Below are positions 1 through 9,118 of a DNA stretch of 42,003 nucleotides, piece by piece. A program made the position numbers and the translations under genes. Numbering within the stretch: position 1 is the first letter of the stretch; each line of letters opens with the position of its first letter. The stretch lies in IMG/VR virus record IMGVR_UViG_3300028800_000169, positions 1 to 42,003 of that record, one strand, 5' to 3'. The stretch is from a virus. The notes beneath the pieces are model-generated. The model saw only the letters and a program-made list of their open reading frames with translations. It was not told the DNA's origin and did no database searches.

Positions 1-208
<208 letters not shown>

Positions 209-261
209 CTGCATAATCAGTGCATCATGTTTGCAAGGAAGTTTCAGATCCACTGCAAAGA

Positions 262-2637
262 TTAAACCAACTGAACAGCTAACGTCTCTGGGTTTGAATC
301 CAAGGTGAAATCAGCATTCGTGATCCGGCTGCGAATGCGAAGGGTGAAGCTCTGCGCTGTACCACCCAAATAAGCTAAAACCTCAATACCAGTGAGATCT
401 AATGTGATTTCACCTGCTCCTACCGTGGCAGATCCAAGCACGTTTTCTTGCCCGTCCAAGAATTCCAGCATTGTAGAAACGGAAATCGTAATCGTGTCGC
501 TGGCAATATCACCAATCGCATCCAGTAGTGTCCAACCAATCGTCACGGGCTGGCCTGACGAAAAGGTGGGACAAACTCCAACTCCATTGATTGTAGGGTG
601 CATTTTACGCGCAGCCACCCCGGAAATTAAATAGCTAATGGGTGTGGCGTCCAATAATCCAAAGGTCAAAAGCCGTGGGTTCACCTTAACAATAGCAGTG
701 TTGGTAGGCTGGAAAAATGGATGCTTTAAGGCCATCAAGGAAGCCTGGCGGATAATAAACACCTCAGCGTCGGCCGCATGGTCCACCGCAGCCGTGCCAC
801 AACGCGCCCGAATGCAGGATAGACCATATTGCGAAGGGCCAACCAGGTTCCAATCGAACACGGAAAAAATCTCATCGTCCAGGAACACCAATAACTGGTT
901 AACCAACCCATCAAAAAAGGTTTGCTGGTCAAGATCCTGATCCACGCTATCGAGCGTCACAACCAGTGACATTGTATCATCCACAATAGCCACAGACGCG
1001 CTAAAATCAGCCGATAGCGTGCCGTGCAAGGCCGGAGTGGTGAAGACAGCCAATTGTTCAAAACTATCCGGCAAACCGCCGTAATTACGCGAAAGCAACA
1101 CTTGCCAGCCCAAGACGGATGCATCCCGCCGCGCAGCCAAGACAGCCAGATTGCCTCCCAACTCCACAGGAAGCTCCACAATGCGCACTGCTTGCATGCC
1201 ATCAGCGACCGGGGTTTCCAAGTCATCAGAAACTGGCACCGGATCAGCGTTAGATAATAAAGGATTCCCCGGCGTCGGATAGAGGTAACTGCGATCCACC
1301 ACGGCCACGATAGAGAAGTCTGGCACTGAAGGCTTGTCATTCGTGCGTTCCTGCACCCGAAACACCAGCGAGGCTAAATTGCGATCCGTTTCGAGAATGA
1401 AAAGCTGTCCAGGGGCCAAGCCCTCAAAAACCTTTTGATCATAAAGCAGAGAAAGTTTCACAGTGATCTCAGGCAGTGCGTTCGCCCTCCCCGCCGCCGT
1501 TGCTACAGCCAAAGCTAAGGCGAACTTAGTCAGCCACGGGCAATCAACCACTAAAGGCTCAACCAGGTAATCATTAATCTCCCGGTTTCCAGCCGAATAA
1601 AAAGGCACATAATTATCAACCAGCTCCCGCCGCACATCGGTATACGTGACCCTCGTTTCAGAGGCGCAGTTTGACCAATCATCTGCCGTGATATCCGGCT
1701 TTGCCGTCAACATCTCCGGAGTCACAATCAGCAAAGCCGTATAATCAGGCGGCGGCCGCACCAAGCCGATCCCAAGGGTGTCATTAGTCATGTCAGCGTA
1801 ACCATGGAAATAATCCAAGGCGGACAAAATCAAATCCTTAGCCGGCTGCTCTCGGTTAATGAGCGGGGAAAAACCGAACCCTTCCGTGTTCAATTGGGCG
1901 GCTGTGGCCGCCATCATTGAGGTGTTCAAGAACGAATCCGGCAGATTAAGGCCACAGCGGGGATTCTGAAGCAAGTCGCCAATGACCGCAATCGGGTTGC
2001 AGTCATTAGAAATAACTGGATTAATTGCGACGCCCAAAGGGGTTTTCATCCAGGACGGCTGAGGCCATCGCCCCACAACCACTTCAATATTTGGGAAATT
2101 GGTCTGGTTCAACCCAAGGTCAATGTTCTGAAAAACGATGTAGCAAAACCCCCGATAGGCCGGGTGGTTAACTCCACTGCTCAAAAGCGTGGCATCCGGC
2201 GTCTGTGTGTCCGTACCCCAATACAGCCGCGCCGAAAACGGAAAATATGGGTTTGTTAAATTTGAGAGGTCAACGTAATCAGTCGTGTTTACGCCAATAA
2301 CCGAGCGAAAAAGCGTCGGCGCTGTAAAGGGAGCGGGATTGCCATAGACCAAATAGTTATTCATGTAGACGGCAAAAAGCGCATCCACTGGTCCACTACA
2401 GATTAAACCTCCGATTGAGGCATAATATTCAAAGCCAATAACATTATCTCCCGCCTTTCCAGATCCACTGGTAACCGCCGCCGCATGAACATTTATTTTA
2501 TCCGACAGCCACGTCACCGCAATGCGCTGCTGTCCTGCGCAATAAGGCACGGGCACCGCCTGCTGATTTGTAACAGCTCGGGACTCCCGAATGCCCGCCG
2601 TGGTTGGCGGTGTGGATGGTTTTTCGCTTCCGCCCAT
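262..2637 (-). CDS. Tail tip / host-specificity protein (Phage-tail_3-like)
   Basis: This 791-residue protein is the last gene of the late operon. Its N-terminal 200 residues (motifs PVPYCAGQQRIAV, GFEYYASIGGLICSGPVDALF, PAYRGFCYIVFQN) have the pattern of the lambda J / GTA gp15 tail-tip superfamily that builds the hub ring and reads the host surface. The middle has a hub-like beta-rich section and the C-terminus is Ig/FN3-like beta sequence. It starts with TAATG overlap on the NlpC/P60 gene, giving the classic order hub, NlpC/P60 peptidase, tip. Family assignment comes from order and residue pattern; the exact receptor is unknown. Confidence 0.75.
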   Translation of the reverse strand: MGGSEKPSTPPTTAGIRESRAVTNQQAVPVPYCAGQQRIAVTWLSDKINVHAAAVTSGSGKAGDNVIGFEYYASIGGLICSGPVDALFAVYMNNYLVYGNPAPFTAPTLFRSVIGVNTTDYVDLSNLTNPYFPFSARLYWGTDTQTPDATLLSSGVNHPAYRGFCYIVFQNIDLGLNQTNFPNIEVVVGRWPQPSWMKTPLGVAINPVISNDCNPIAVIGDLLQNPRCGLNLPDSFLNTSMMAATAAQLNTEGFGFSPLINREQPAKDLILSALDYFHGYADMTNDTLGIGLVRPPPDYTALLIVTPEMLTAKPDITADDWSNCASETRVTYTDVRRELVDNYVPFYSAGNREINDYLVEPLVVDCPWLTKFALALAVATAAGRANALPEITVKLSLLYDQKVFEGLAPGQLFILETDRNLASLVFRVQERTNDKPSVPDFSIVAVVDRSYLYPTPGNPLLSNADPVPVSDDLETPVADGMQAVRIVELPVELGGNLAVLAARRDASVLGWQVLLSRNYGGLPDSFEQLAVFTTPALHGTLSADFSASVAIVDDTMSLVVTLDSVDQDLDQQTFFDGLVNQLLVFLDDEIFSVFDWNLVGPSQYGLSCIRARCGTAAVDHAADAEVFIIRQASLMALKHPFFQPTNTAIVKVNPRLLTFGLLDATPISYLISGVAARKMHPTINGVGVCPTFSSGQPVTIGWTLLDAIGDIASDTITISVSTMLEFLDGQENVLGSATVGAGEITLDLTGIEVLAYLGGTAQSFTLRIRSRITNADFTLDSNPETLAVQLV

Positions 2638-3116
2638 TATATTACCTTTGGTTGAATTGGCCTGAAAATGTGGGTTAAAATCCTTAGATAAGAGGCGTCC
2701 GAAATCAAAGAAAACAACACGCCCCGCCTCATCCAGGCATGGACAAATTGCCCGCCCAAAAGCATCACCCCCACATGATGTTCCACAGCGCTCAATTTAA
2801 AGCACAATAGGTCACCCGCCTTCACGCAATTCGTAATTCCTAATTCGCAATTAGTAATTTCCTCAAAGCATTTGCTTTGAGCCAGCCACCCCATCACCAG
2901 GCTTGTCTTTAAGTGCCTTCCGCCATCGAGCGTGTAGCGCGGGAATTCATAGGAATTAAACAAGCCGCATTCCTTGTAAATCTCCGCTGCCAAATGAATG
3001 CAATCCACGCCGCCACCCTTGATGGCCGCGCCTTTCACAAAGCGCGTGCCCTTCCAGGATTCCGCAGCAACCGTCAACCGGGCCTGTTTCATGGGTCTGT
3101 CAAAAAAGTTTTCCAT
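2637..3116 (-). CDS. NlpC/P60-family tail peptidase
   Basis: A 159-aa papain-like cysteine peptidase of the tail tip, probably cutting peptidoglycan during DNA entry. The catalytic Cys39 lies in GGGVDCIHLA; a His (113/114) lies in EHHVGVMLLGG and another at 126 in FVHAW, with AGDLLCF before them, the usual NlpC/P60 spacing. It overlaps the tip gene by one base. Residues about 86-97 (EITNCELGITNC) are encoded by a copy of the dispersed AATTCGTAATTC repeat at 2828-2859, so a repeat has entered the coding sequence without breaking the frame. Confidence 0.85.
   Translation of the reverse strand: MENFFDRPMKQARLTVAAESWKGTRFVKGAAIKGGGVDCIHLAAEIYKECGLFNSYEFPRYTLDGGRHLKTSLVMGWLAQSKCFEEITNCELGITNCVKAGDLLCFKLSAVEHHVGVMLLGGQFVHAWMRRGVLFSLISDASYLRILTHIFRPIQPKVI
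2828..2859. repeat. AATTCGTAATTC-family dispersed repeat (in CDS)
   Basis: Short AT-rich unit with internal repetition (AATTCGTAATTCCTAATTCG). Other copies lie at 9910-9940, 10993-11026, 16213-16244, 25261-25293 and 26716-26749. This copy is inside the NlpC/P60 gene; the others sit at gene junctions. Confidence 0.8.
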
Positions 3117-4597
3117 TATTTCTTTCCTCCCGGCGACGTGGCTTGCTGCGCAACCAACGCCGGATTGGTTGCCGGCACGGCCGGGAACCCGCCAAAATTT
3201 AAATAATTATGGAACTTCGTCTGGCAGGTTGCCGCCGACCCATCGCAGCCCGGAATCACCTGGATGCGGTCCCCCACCTGAGCCTTAAAGAGCGGCGCAT
3301 TCAATGTCAGCTTCAGGTTGTTGGGATTTGGATCATCTCCGTTATCAACAACCGAATCCAGTATCGTGCGCATTTCACAATCAGCGCCCACGCCTGAATC
3401 AAGCCAGCCCTGCGCAAACCAATGATTGTAAGTCCTGCTGGACAGCCACAAATCCAGCGCGACATGGATGCTGGGAGGGTAGGAGGTTGAATCAATCGCA
3501 AGAATCACGGCAGTCGAGTCATACGCCCCGCGCATAAGCTTGCAGGTAGCCTTGTCATACAATGCCCAAGGGCAGTTGGGTCCGATATAGGGCCCAGGAA
3601 TCTTATTCGCCAGCGCCCAGACCAAACTCTGGCAGGTGGCCTTGATCTGATCCCCAGCATCCTCGACCGAAACCACACGCCCAAAGAAATCCCGCGCGCG
3701 ATCATCCAGATCGGAAAAGGTGATTGAGAAAATCTCCACCCATAGCGGCTTGGGAAACTGAATCGGAAGCATCAAGGCAAAGGGATGATCCGCGCTATAT
3801 TTGGCATCGATCTCCGTTTGAGAAGCCTCAAGCTTCAGGTCGCGCGTGAGCGAGCCATGCTCCATTTGCCATGGGGTAAACAAAATGCCCTGGGAAACCA
3901 CAGGCGCGGCGAAATTCGTGTAATACCAGTCGCAGATCATCGGAGCTTCCGCATAAAAGTGGTAAAGAAAAATCCGCTGCTCACCCGTCTCAATGGCCGT
4001 GTATTCCTCAGGCAATTCCAATACCTTGATTGTCCGCCGCTGCCAGCCTTCTGCCGGAAAGGTGGCGCTCTCCGTGTCATCCGCCAGCCGCACATAATGC
4101 AGCCGGAAGACGCTCAACCGGGCCGCGTCCACGCCAGAGAGCATTAGCAGCACGCTATCAATCGTCACAGTTTCCGTGCCATCCCCATTATCCACAACGC
4201 CGGTAATCGCCGCCGCGTTGGACAGTTGCCCTGGCAGGCTGAAATAAAGATGGACATCAGGGTGATCCTGCCAGGTGGCCGAAAGACCCTGCCTGGCAAT
4301 TTTAAAGCTGCTCATGCTCTGGGCCGAAACCACCTGCATGGTTTCAATAGGCGCGGGAAGCCAGAAGCCCACCAGCCGCCCGTTGAGCGCCTCCGTAAAG
4401 GCGTCAAAGGCCGCAATCGTGTCATCGCCCCGCAGATCGCAGGTCACCTCGTAGCCCTGCGCCACAAAGTCAGCCATCCCGGTGAAATACTCCGCGCCAA
4501 AGCCCAATTGGACCTCTTTCAAATCATAGGTGAAGGACTTATTAACCGGATCGCTCCAGTTAATCGGGAAGGTGAAGATGGGACGGTCGAGATACAT
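3116..4597 (-). CDS. Tail hub protein, DUF2163 / BR0599 family
   Basis: A 493-aa protein with the N-terminal DUF2163-type fold and, at the C-terminus, the BR0599 signature: CPWALYDKATCKL and then PGCDGSAATCQTKFHNYLNF-GGFP, in which the conserved cysteines coordinate the domain. Proteins of this family (GTA gp14-like) form the tail hub between distal tail protein and tip. It lies directly upstream of NlpC/P60 with one-base overlap (start at 4597, only 3 nt after the preceding stop). This gene trio is diagnostic of siphovirus-type tails in Mu-like phages such as B3 and D3112. Confidence 0.88.
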   Translation of the reverse strand: MYLDRPIFTFPINWSDPVNKSFTYDLKEVQLGFGAEYFTGMADFVAQGYEVTCDLRGDDTIAAFDAFTEALNGRLVGFWLPAPIETMQVVSAQSMSSFKIARQGLSATWQDHPDVHLYFSLPGQLSNAAAITGVVDNGDGTETVTIDSVLLMLSGVDAARLSVFRLHYVRLADDTESATFPAEGWQRRTIKVLELPEEYTAIETGEQRIFLYHFYAEAPMICDWYYTNFAAPVVSQGILFTPWQMEHGSLTRDLKLEASQTEIDAKYSADHPFALMLPIQFPKPLWVEIFSITFSDLDDRARDFFGRVVSVEDAGDQIKATCQSLVWALANKIPGPYIGPNCPWALYDKATCKLMRGAYDSTAVILAIDSTSYPPSIHVALDLWLSSRTYNHWFAQGWLDSGVGADCEMRTILDSVVDNGDDPNPNNLKLTLNAPLFKAQVGDRIQVIPGCDGSAATCQTKFHNYLNFGGFPAVPATNPALVAQQATSPGGKK

Positions 4598-4600
4598 GGC

Positions 4601-5023
4601 TTAAAAAACAACCAGGGAAACAACCGTTCCAGATGAAGGGGCGCTTCCTATTAAAACGTCGCAATAGTTTACAGTCTTATTACTAACAGTCCCGCTGGCA
4701 AGAGTCAAATAAGAGGTATTGGGCCTTGGGGACGAAAAAGTGAAGCGCATGGTTAAGCTCGGCGGCAGGCCCGTCAAGCCCCCCGAAGCGCCCGCCCCTG
4801 TTGTGACCCAGGTCGAACCGGTATAGCGCATCTGCGCATTCACCGCGCAAGTAATGAGGCTCTCCGTCGCCAGCGTTAAGTAAGCCTGGGCGTCATCCAC
4901 ATTGCTCTGCATGTTTTGATATTCAAAGAACATGGTGTCAATTAACTCCGCAAACTGCGCCTGCGTGGGCACAAGGCCGGTTTGAAAGTAGCTTTTAAGA
5001 ACGGATTGCGTTTGTGGAATCAT
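4601..5023 (-). CDS. Small tail-tip associated protein
   Basis: 140 aa. The N-terminus (LKSYFQTGLVPTQAQFAELI) is a pattern often seen at the start of phage tail-fibre or tail-accessory proteins, followed by a Gly/Ser/Thr-rich beta segment. It sits between the distal tail protein and the hub gene, 4 nt after the former's stop. No enzyme motif is visible; role as a structural adaptor is inferred from position. Confidence 0.6.
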   Translation of the reverse strand: MIPQTQSVLKSYFQTGLVPTQAQFAELIDTMFFEYQNMQSNVDDAQAYLTLATESLITCAVNAQMRYTGSTWVTTGAGASGGLTGLPPSLTMRFTFSSPRPNTSYLTLASGTVSNKTVNYCDVLIGSAPSSGTVVSLVVF

Positions 5024-5027
5024 AGGA

Positions 5028-5678
5028 TTAAGTGACGTTAAAAGTCGAACCGATGGACATCGAACCGATGCCTGAGCCGGATCCCGGAGGCGGAGGAACC
5101 CCGCCCAGTTGAGCCGCCTGCCCCGGAGTTTCCTCCAAGAGAGTCAACTGGAGCGCCCCGCGCTGGCCCGTGGCAAGCGACATGTCATTGGTTGTAAGCT
5201 TGCCGTAAAGCAGCGGCCAGACCAGCGTATTGGCAGGGGAAGCCGAGCTCACGGCCGCATTGAGCGTGAGCGCCGATCCCACGACGGCCGTGACCTGGCG
5301 CAAATCAAATGAAAGTGGATAAAGAAAGCAAATCCAGTCTCCCACTTTCCACGGCCAGAAGGCGCTCTGCAAAACCACTGCCGTCCCGCTGCAAGGACTG
5401 GCCAGCACCGAAGCCCGCCCCCAATACGGCGCGCAAGCCAGGCCCGCTTTCTTAGCCGCGCGCACCTGGTCATCCAGCTCATTTTGCGCCGGAACCGTCC
5501 AGGGCGTGACCGTCCAGGTGAGCTGGACTCGAGGCAAGGAGCGCATCGCCGATCGCGCCTCGATCCCCGTGAGACCGGTGACAACCTCATTAGCCCAAGT
5601 CCGCTGCCATTGAAGCGGCGTCTGCCAGTTAGGCTGCTGGGGCAAAAAGACATGGCCATTGACGCATTGAACGCTCAT
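5028..5678 (-). CDS. Distal tail protein-like
   Basis: 216 aa, beta-rich and Trp-rich (WQTPLQWQRTW, WTVTPWTVPAQN), ending in a Gly/Ser/Pro-rich tail. Position immediately downstream of the tape measure and upstream of the hub matches the distal tail (Dit-like) protein of siphophages. I do not recognise a named family, so the role rests on gene order. Confidence 0.6.
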   Translation of the reverse strand: MSVQCVNGHVFLPQQPNWQTPLQWQRTWANEVVTGLTGIEARSAMRSLPRVQLTWTVTPWTVPAQNELDDQVRAAKKAGLACAPYWGRASVLASPCSGTAVVLQSAFWPWKVGDWICFLYPLSFDLRQVTAVVGSALTLNAAVSSASPANTLVWPLLYGKLTTNDMSLATGQRGALQLTLLEETPGQAAQLGGVPPPPGSGSGIGSMSIGSTFNVT

Positions 5679-5704
5679 GGTTTTAAACGAAGATTATTAA
5701 CCGG

Positions 5705-5762
5705 TCCCAACATGCGACGAGAGTCGCATGGCACCCGCTCAATTAGCTAACCCGTGGCGGGA
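5705..5762. repeat. 58-bp hairpin repeat, copy 1
   Basis: Starts TCCCAACATGCGACGAGAGT and ends CTAACCCGTGGCGGGA. The first half is a perfect 8-bp stem (CATGCGAC/GTCGCATG) closed by GAGA. Identical-length copies are at 21462-21519 and 26762-26819, same orientation, with a variable middle. It fills the junction between the tape measure and distal tail genes. Confidence 0.85.
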
Positions 5763-5779
5763 AGTTTCTTGTTGCTTAA

Positions 5780-5816
5780 CTAATCAGTCCAATCCGCCTG
5801 ATCAGTCCGATCAAGT
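5780..5816. repeat. GATCAGTCCGATC-family dispersed repeat
   Basis: Contains CTGATCAGTCCGATCAAGTC and variants. Related tracts: 11580-11606, 19975-20015 (in the portal gene), 30431-30452, 33517-33552 (in the transposase gene) and 37515-37550. The 3' end of the tape-measure gene enters it. Confidence 0.7.
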
Positions 5817-8366
5817 CTTCAATCCCAAGCTGCGTTTTCCTTCCTTGACAATGTGCAGCACGTGCGCGACGCCCTCGCTCTGCATCCACTGCTTATAGGC
5901 GGGCGCGCTGTTGAAGTAGACCACATGCACTTGCGGCGCCGCCGCCGTGCTCGCACTGCTGCGCGGCTGAGCCAATCCTTGGCTTGGAACCTGGCCAACA
6001 AAACCACCGCTGACAATATTATCCAGGTTATCAAAAAATCCGACACCGAACCGGTTTAACGTTGGAGCCGGAATCACGTATTCACCGCGATGCACAACAC
6101 CTGCAGGCTCATTGATTGCACCATCGCCCGTGTAACCGCCTTTAGAAAAGGCGGCCGCAGCCCACACTTCAATAGGCGCCATCGCCGAAGCTTCACCGTC
6201 AGTGGCGATATCCGTCATGATCGCCGCCGGCGCCATGAGCGCCGTAATAGCATCCGACTGCACAGCAACCCCCAGCAATTGAGCCTCCTGTTGAGCCTGC
6301 CCAAAGAGGGCCATCATGGTTTGGCTCACAATCCATTGGAGCGCCATGCGGATGATACCCTCAATAATTGACGATAAAACATCGTCCGCGATATTGGTAA
6401 GCGCCTGTTTCCAGGTCTCCGTTCCCATGATGACGCCTGTCAAATTATGGGAAACACTGGAAACCGCCGTGTTAATGGCTCCCGAAATGGTTTGTGCCAC
6501 CTGTTTTGCCAGCGTGCCCCACTGAGCAATCATGTCAGTCACCGAGTTGCGAATAGCTCCCGAAAAAGTCAGATTGCGCATTTGCTTTTGCACGTCAAGC
6601 TGCTGTTTCATCAACCCCAGCCGTTCCTGCTCAGCCTTCAGGCGGACATCTTCGTTTGAGGATTGTGTCAACTCAGTCTGACGGCTGATCTGCTCATTAA
6701 GCTCGGAATTGATGGCCGCCAGCACCACCTTCAGTTTCTCAGCTTGCTCCTCAAGCCCGAGATTAGAATCGCTTTCCACCAGCGCCTGTTGCGCCTGCAA
6801 ATTAGCCAGCCGCTTTTTTGCCTGTTCATCGTAGACCGCCTGGCGTTTGGCGGCATAGGTTTTTGTCAGTTCATAGACCGCTTGGGCATGCAGCTCCTCA
6901 TCGGTCACTTCAATATCAAGCTTCCGGCGCAGTGCCGCCTCTTCCTGGTCAAGCAAGGCAATCTTCCCTTGGGTGGCTTGCGCATAGGCTTTGTCAATTT
7001 GATCCAGGAGCTTACTTGCCTCATCGCTTACTGGCGCGGACTGATCATTTTTATTTCCATCAGTTCCATCGTTCCTCCCCTTATGCGGGGAGCTTGGTTT
7101 TTTATCAAACATGTTTTGCATGGAATCCGCAAAACCTTGCATCAACAGAAGATCCCTAGTCATTGTATCTTCCGCCACACTACTGAAGTTTCCCCAGCTC
7201 TTGGCGGCAAAGTCCGCCACAGCCTTCGAAGCAGTGTTAAGATTAGAAACAACTATCTTGGACGCCGAAACTGATGCCTCACCAATTTTATCAAATCCCT
7301 GAGAAGCGTCTCCCATGGCTTTAGAAAACTGGCCAGTTGAAAAATCCAGCATCACCTGACCTAGTTGACCAACTCCAGTGCCCAGTTGTATGACACTATC
7401 CACAACGCTTTTCATTGTGTTCACCCAAACCCCAAAAAGTTGAATAACTAACTGGACATTGTAAATAAGCTGATTAAAAACGATGCCGCAGAGTCCCCCG
7501 ATATTCGTGCCCAAAATCATGAAATTCGTGCTCGCAAAAAGCACAACAACAGAAATGCCTTTAAAAAGATCAACAAGTCCCGAGGCAAAATCGCTAAGCG
7601 CGCCGCTCTGCCTTTGAGCATTCTGAAGCCAGGTGACCAAATCCTTAAGAGTGGGAAGCACGCCATTAGCCACCTCGCGCCACATGGCGGAGAGGGTTAA
7701 TTTCAGGCTGGCAATCTGCTCCTCAAATTCCAACGCTTCCTTACTTTGTTTCGCTGTAACCAAGGTTCCCCCCGCCTCAGCCTCATCACGCATCTTGCGC
7801 AAGCCCTCCGCCCCCTGGTTTAAGATCGGGATCAATTCCCGGCCTGATCGTCCAAAAAGCTCCATCGCCACATAGGTCTTTTGAGGTCCATCTGGCATCG
7901 CCTTAAACTTGTCCATCACCTGTTGCAGGATCTGGTTAACAGGAAGAATCTTTCCATAATCATCAGTGAGGCTCACACCGAGATCCCGAAATATCTTTGC
8001 CAGATCCCCACCTGTCTTCAATGCCGAGAAAATTTTATCCGAGAACATCCCAAGGCTGACATTAAGCTCTTCAAAACTCACCTTGCTTTTCTCAGCGGTG
8101 GCCTGCAACGCGCTCAGCGTCTCCACTGAAAGCCCGGTCTTTTGCGCCAGCTTGTCAAGAGCCGCTTCAGATTCAATAGCCTTTTCCGTAAAGTCGACAA
8201 TGGCTCCCACCGTGAACGCGGCCGCGAGCTGCCCGGCGATTTCCCCAAGGAAGGAGCTGGCGCCGCTGACTTTCTCCATGCCCTGCGCCAACTGGCCAAA
8301 GAGCGCCTGGATTTGCTGCGCCGCGGCTTCGGTTTGGGCGTTGACATTAAGTGTGATTCCAGCCAT
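5811..8366 (-). CDS. Tape measure protein
   Basis: 851 aa. It fixes tail length during polymerisation. The N-terminal half is Ala/Gln-rich helical with hydrophobic stretches near residues 40-60 and 270-350; a coiled-coil region (about 440-600) is rich in QEEAALRRKLD-type heptads; the C-terminus contains the common tape-measure motif SKGGYTGDGAINEPAGVVHR followed by GEYVIPAP. It directly follows the frameshifted tail chaperone gene, the universal order in long-tailed phages. An 851-residue measure predicts a tail of roughly 120-130 nm by the usual 0.15 nm per residue rule. Confidence 0.92.
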   Translation of the reverse strand: MAGITLNVNAQTEAAAQQIQALFGQLAQGMEKVSGASSFLGEIAGQLAAAFTVGAIVDFTEKAIESEAALDKLAQKTGLSVETLSALQATAEKSKVSFEELNVSLGMFSDKIFSALKTGGDLAKIFRDLGVSLTDDYGKILPVNQILQQVMDKFKAMPDGPQKTYVAMELFGRSGRELIPILNQGAEGLRKMRDEAEAGGTLVTAKQSKEALEFEEQIASLKLTLSAMWREVANGVLPTLKDLVTWLQNAQRQSGALSDFASGLVDLFKGISVVVLFASTNFMILGTNIGGLCGIVFNQLIYNVQLVIQLFGVWVNTMKSVVDSVIQLGTGVGQLGQVMLDFSTGQFSKAMGDASQGFDKIGEASVSASKIVVSNLNTASKAVADFAAKSWGNFSSVAEDTMTRDLLLMQGFADSMQNMFDKKPSSPHKGRNDGTDGNKNDQSAPVSDEASKLLDQIDKAYAQATQGKIALLDQEEAALRRKLDIEVTDEELHAQAVYELTKTYAAKRQAVYDEQAKKRLANLQAQQALVESDSNLGLEEQAEKLKVVLAAINSELNEQISRQTELTQSSNEDVRLKAEQERLGLMKQQLDVQKQMRNLTFSGAIRNSVTDMIAQWGTLAKQVAQTISGAINTAVSSVSHNLTGVIMGTETWKQALTNIADDVLSSIIEGIIRMALQWIVSQTMMALFGQAQQEAQLLGVAVQSDAITALMAPAAIMTDIATDGEASAMAPIEVWAAAAFSKGGYTGDGAINEPAGVVHRGEYVIPAPTLNRFGVGFFDNLDNIVSGGFVGQVPSQGLAQPRSSASTAAAPQVHVVYFNSAPAYKQWMQSEGVAHVLHIVKEGKRSLGLKT

Positions 8367-8390
8367 GGGTTTAAATTATGAATTATGTCT

Positions 8391-8478
8391 CACACGAAGC
8401 CACGAAGGACACGAAGCCTGAATGCATTTTTGTTTGGTTCATTTCTTCGTGCCTTCGTGCCTTCGTGCCTTCGTGTGG
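8391..8478. repeat. CACGAAG-family inverted repeat pair
   Basis: CACACGAAGCCACGAAGGAC at 8391-8416 faces CTTCGTGCCTTCGTG units at 8445-8478, which can fold as a long imperfect stem with a loop of about 28 nt between the tail chaperone extension and the tape measure. Same family: 25848-25873, 29557-29583, 29698-29722 and 29979-30005. Confidence 0.75.
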
Positions 8479-8480
8479 AA

Positions 8481-8769
8481 TTATTTTTCCGCCCGTCGTA
8501 ATTGTTCCCTGAACTCGTTAAGCAGCCCTGCCCCTTCCTTGCCGCCCCAGGCGGCGGCGGCCGCCGTATAGGCCACCTCCGAATCAAGGAGCGCCTGGCG
8601 CAAGCGCCGGCGCTGGTTTTCCACCACTAAGAGCCGGAATTGGGCAAGGGTGAAGTCGCCAAGGGCTTCAAAACTAAGCCCGGTGTCGGCAACAACCTCT
8701 CCAGCGATGGAGCCAAACGATCGACAATCTGCTTGATCGCCTTCTCCTCGAAGCCGGGCGTCAGTTTTT
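8481..8769 (-). CDS. Tail assembly chaperone, -1 frame extension (gpT-like)
   Basis: An open reading frame without its own good start overlaps the end of the 8627-9070 gene in the -1 frame and ends at TAA 8481-8483. Its product reads like a genuine T-domain: FEALGDFTLAQFRLLVVENQ followed by an Arg-rich helix and GAGLLNEFREQLRRAEK. Long-tailed phages make a G and a G-T fusion chaperone by programmed -1 frameshifting just upstream of the tape measure, exactly this position. The frame is open for more than 200 nt before the stop of the first frame. No canonical X-XXY-YYZ heptamer was found; the A5 run at 8765-8769 is one possible slip site, so the start given is approximate. Confidence 0.75.
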
Positions 8770-9070
8770 CGCGCCGCGCCGCGGCCCTCTGGGCGGAGCG
8801 CATCATAAAATCCGCGTTGAGCTCCTCGCCGATCTTCAAGATCTCCTCCTGGCTCTTGGCACTCAAGCTGTCTGCCCAGCCTTCTGGCATTTCACAGAAG
8901 AGCTCAATCAGCCCTGATTCATTATTCGCCGAAGCCAGGCGCAAATATGTTTGCGACTGTTTCAATTTCATGGCTCGGATTTTAACCTTCTCCTCAACCC
9001 CGCTATCCAAAAGGGCAAAATACTCCACGCCGCCCAGCACCACTGTCAAATCATTCTTCTCAGTTATCAT
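8627..9070 (-). CDS. Tail assembly chaperone (gpG-like)
   Basis: 147 aa, charged and helical after a beta start (LTVVLGGVEYFALLDS). It lies between the tail tube genes and the tape measure, as does lambda gpG. Such chaperones coat the tape measure before tube polymerisation. The C-terminus after about residue 120 (LVLKPLATSPLPNSGS) looks non-structured, consistent with the real product mostly being read in two frames as described for 8481-8769. Confidence 0.8.
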   Translation of the reverse strand: MITEKNDLTVVLGGVEYFALLDSGVEEKVKIRAMKLKQSQTYLRLASANNESGLIELFCEMPEGWADSLSAKSQEEILKIGEELNADFMMRSAQRAAARREKLTPGFEEKAIKQIVDRLAPSLERLLPTPGLVLKPLATSPLPNSGS

Positions 9071-9076
9071 ATTTTT

Positions 9077-9115
9077 CTTTTCGTTTATTTCGCTTTTTTC
9101 GCGGTTAATTGCAGT
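9077..9115. repeat. TTTCGCTTATTTCGCGGTTA-family repeat
   Basis: Spacer between the chaperone and the tube gene. Sister tracts at 24845-24886 and 36983-37018, always at gene junctions. Confidence 0.65.
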
Positions 9116-9118
9116 TTC

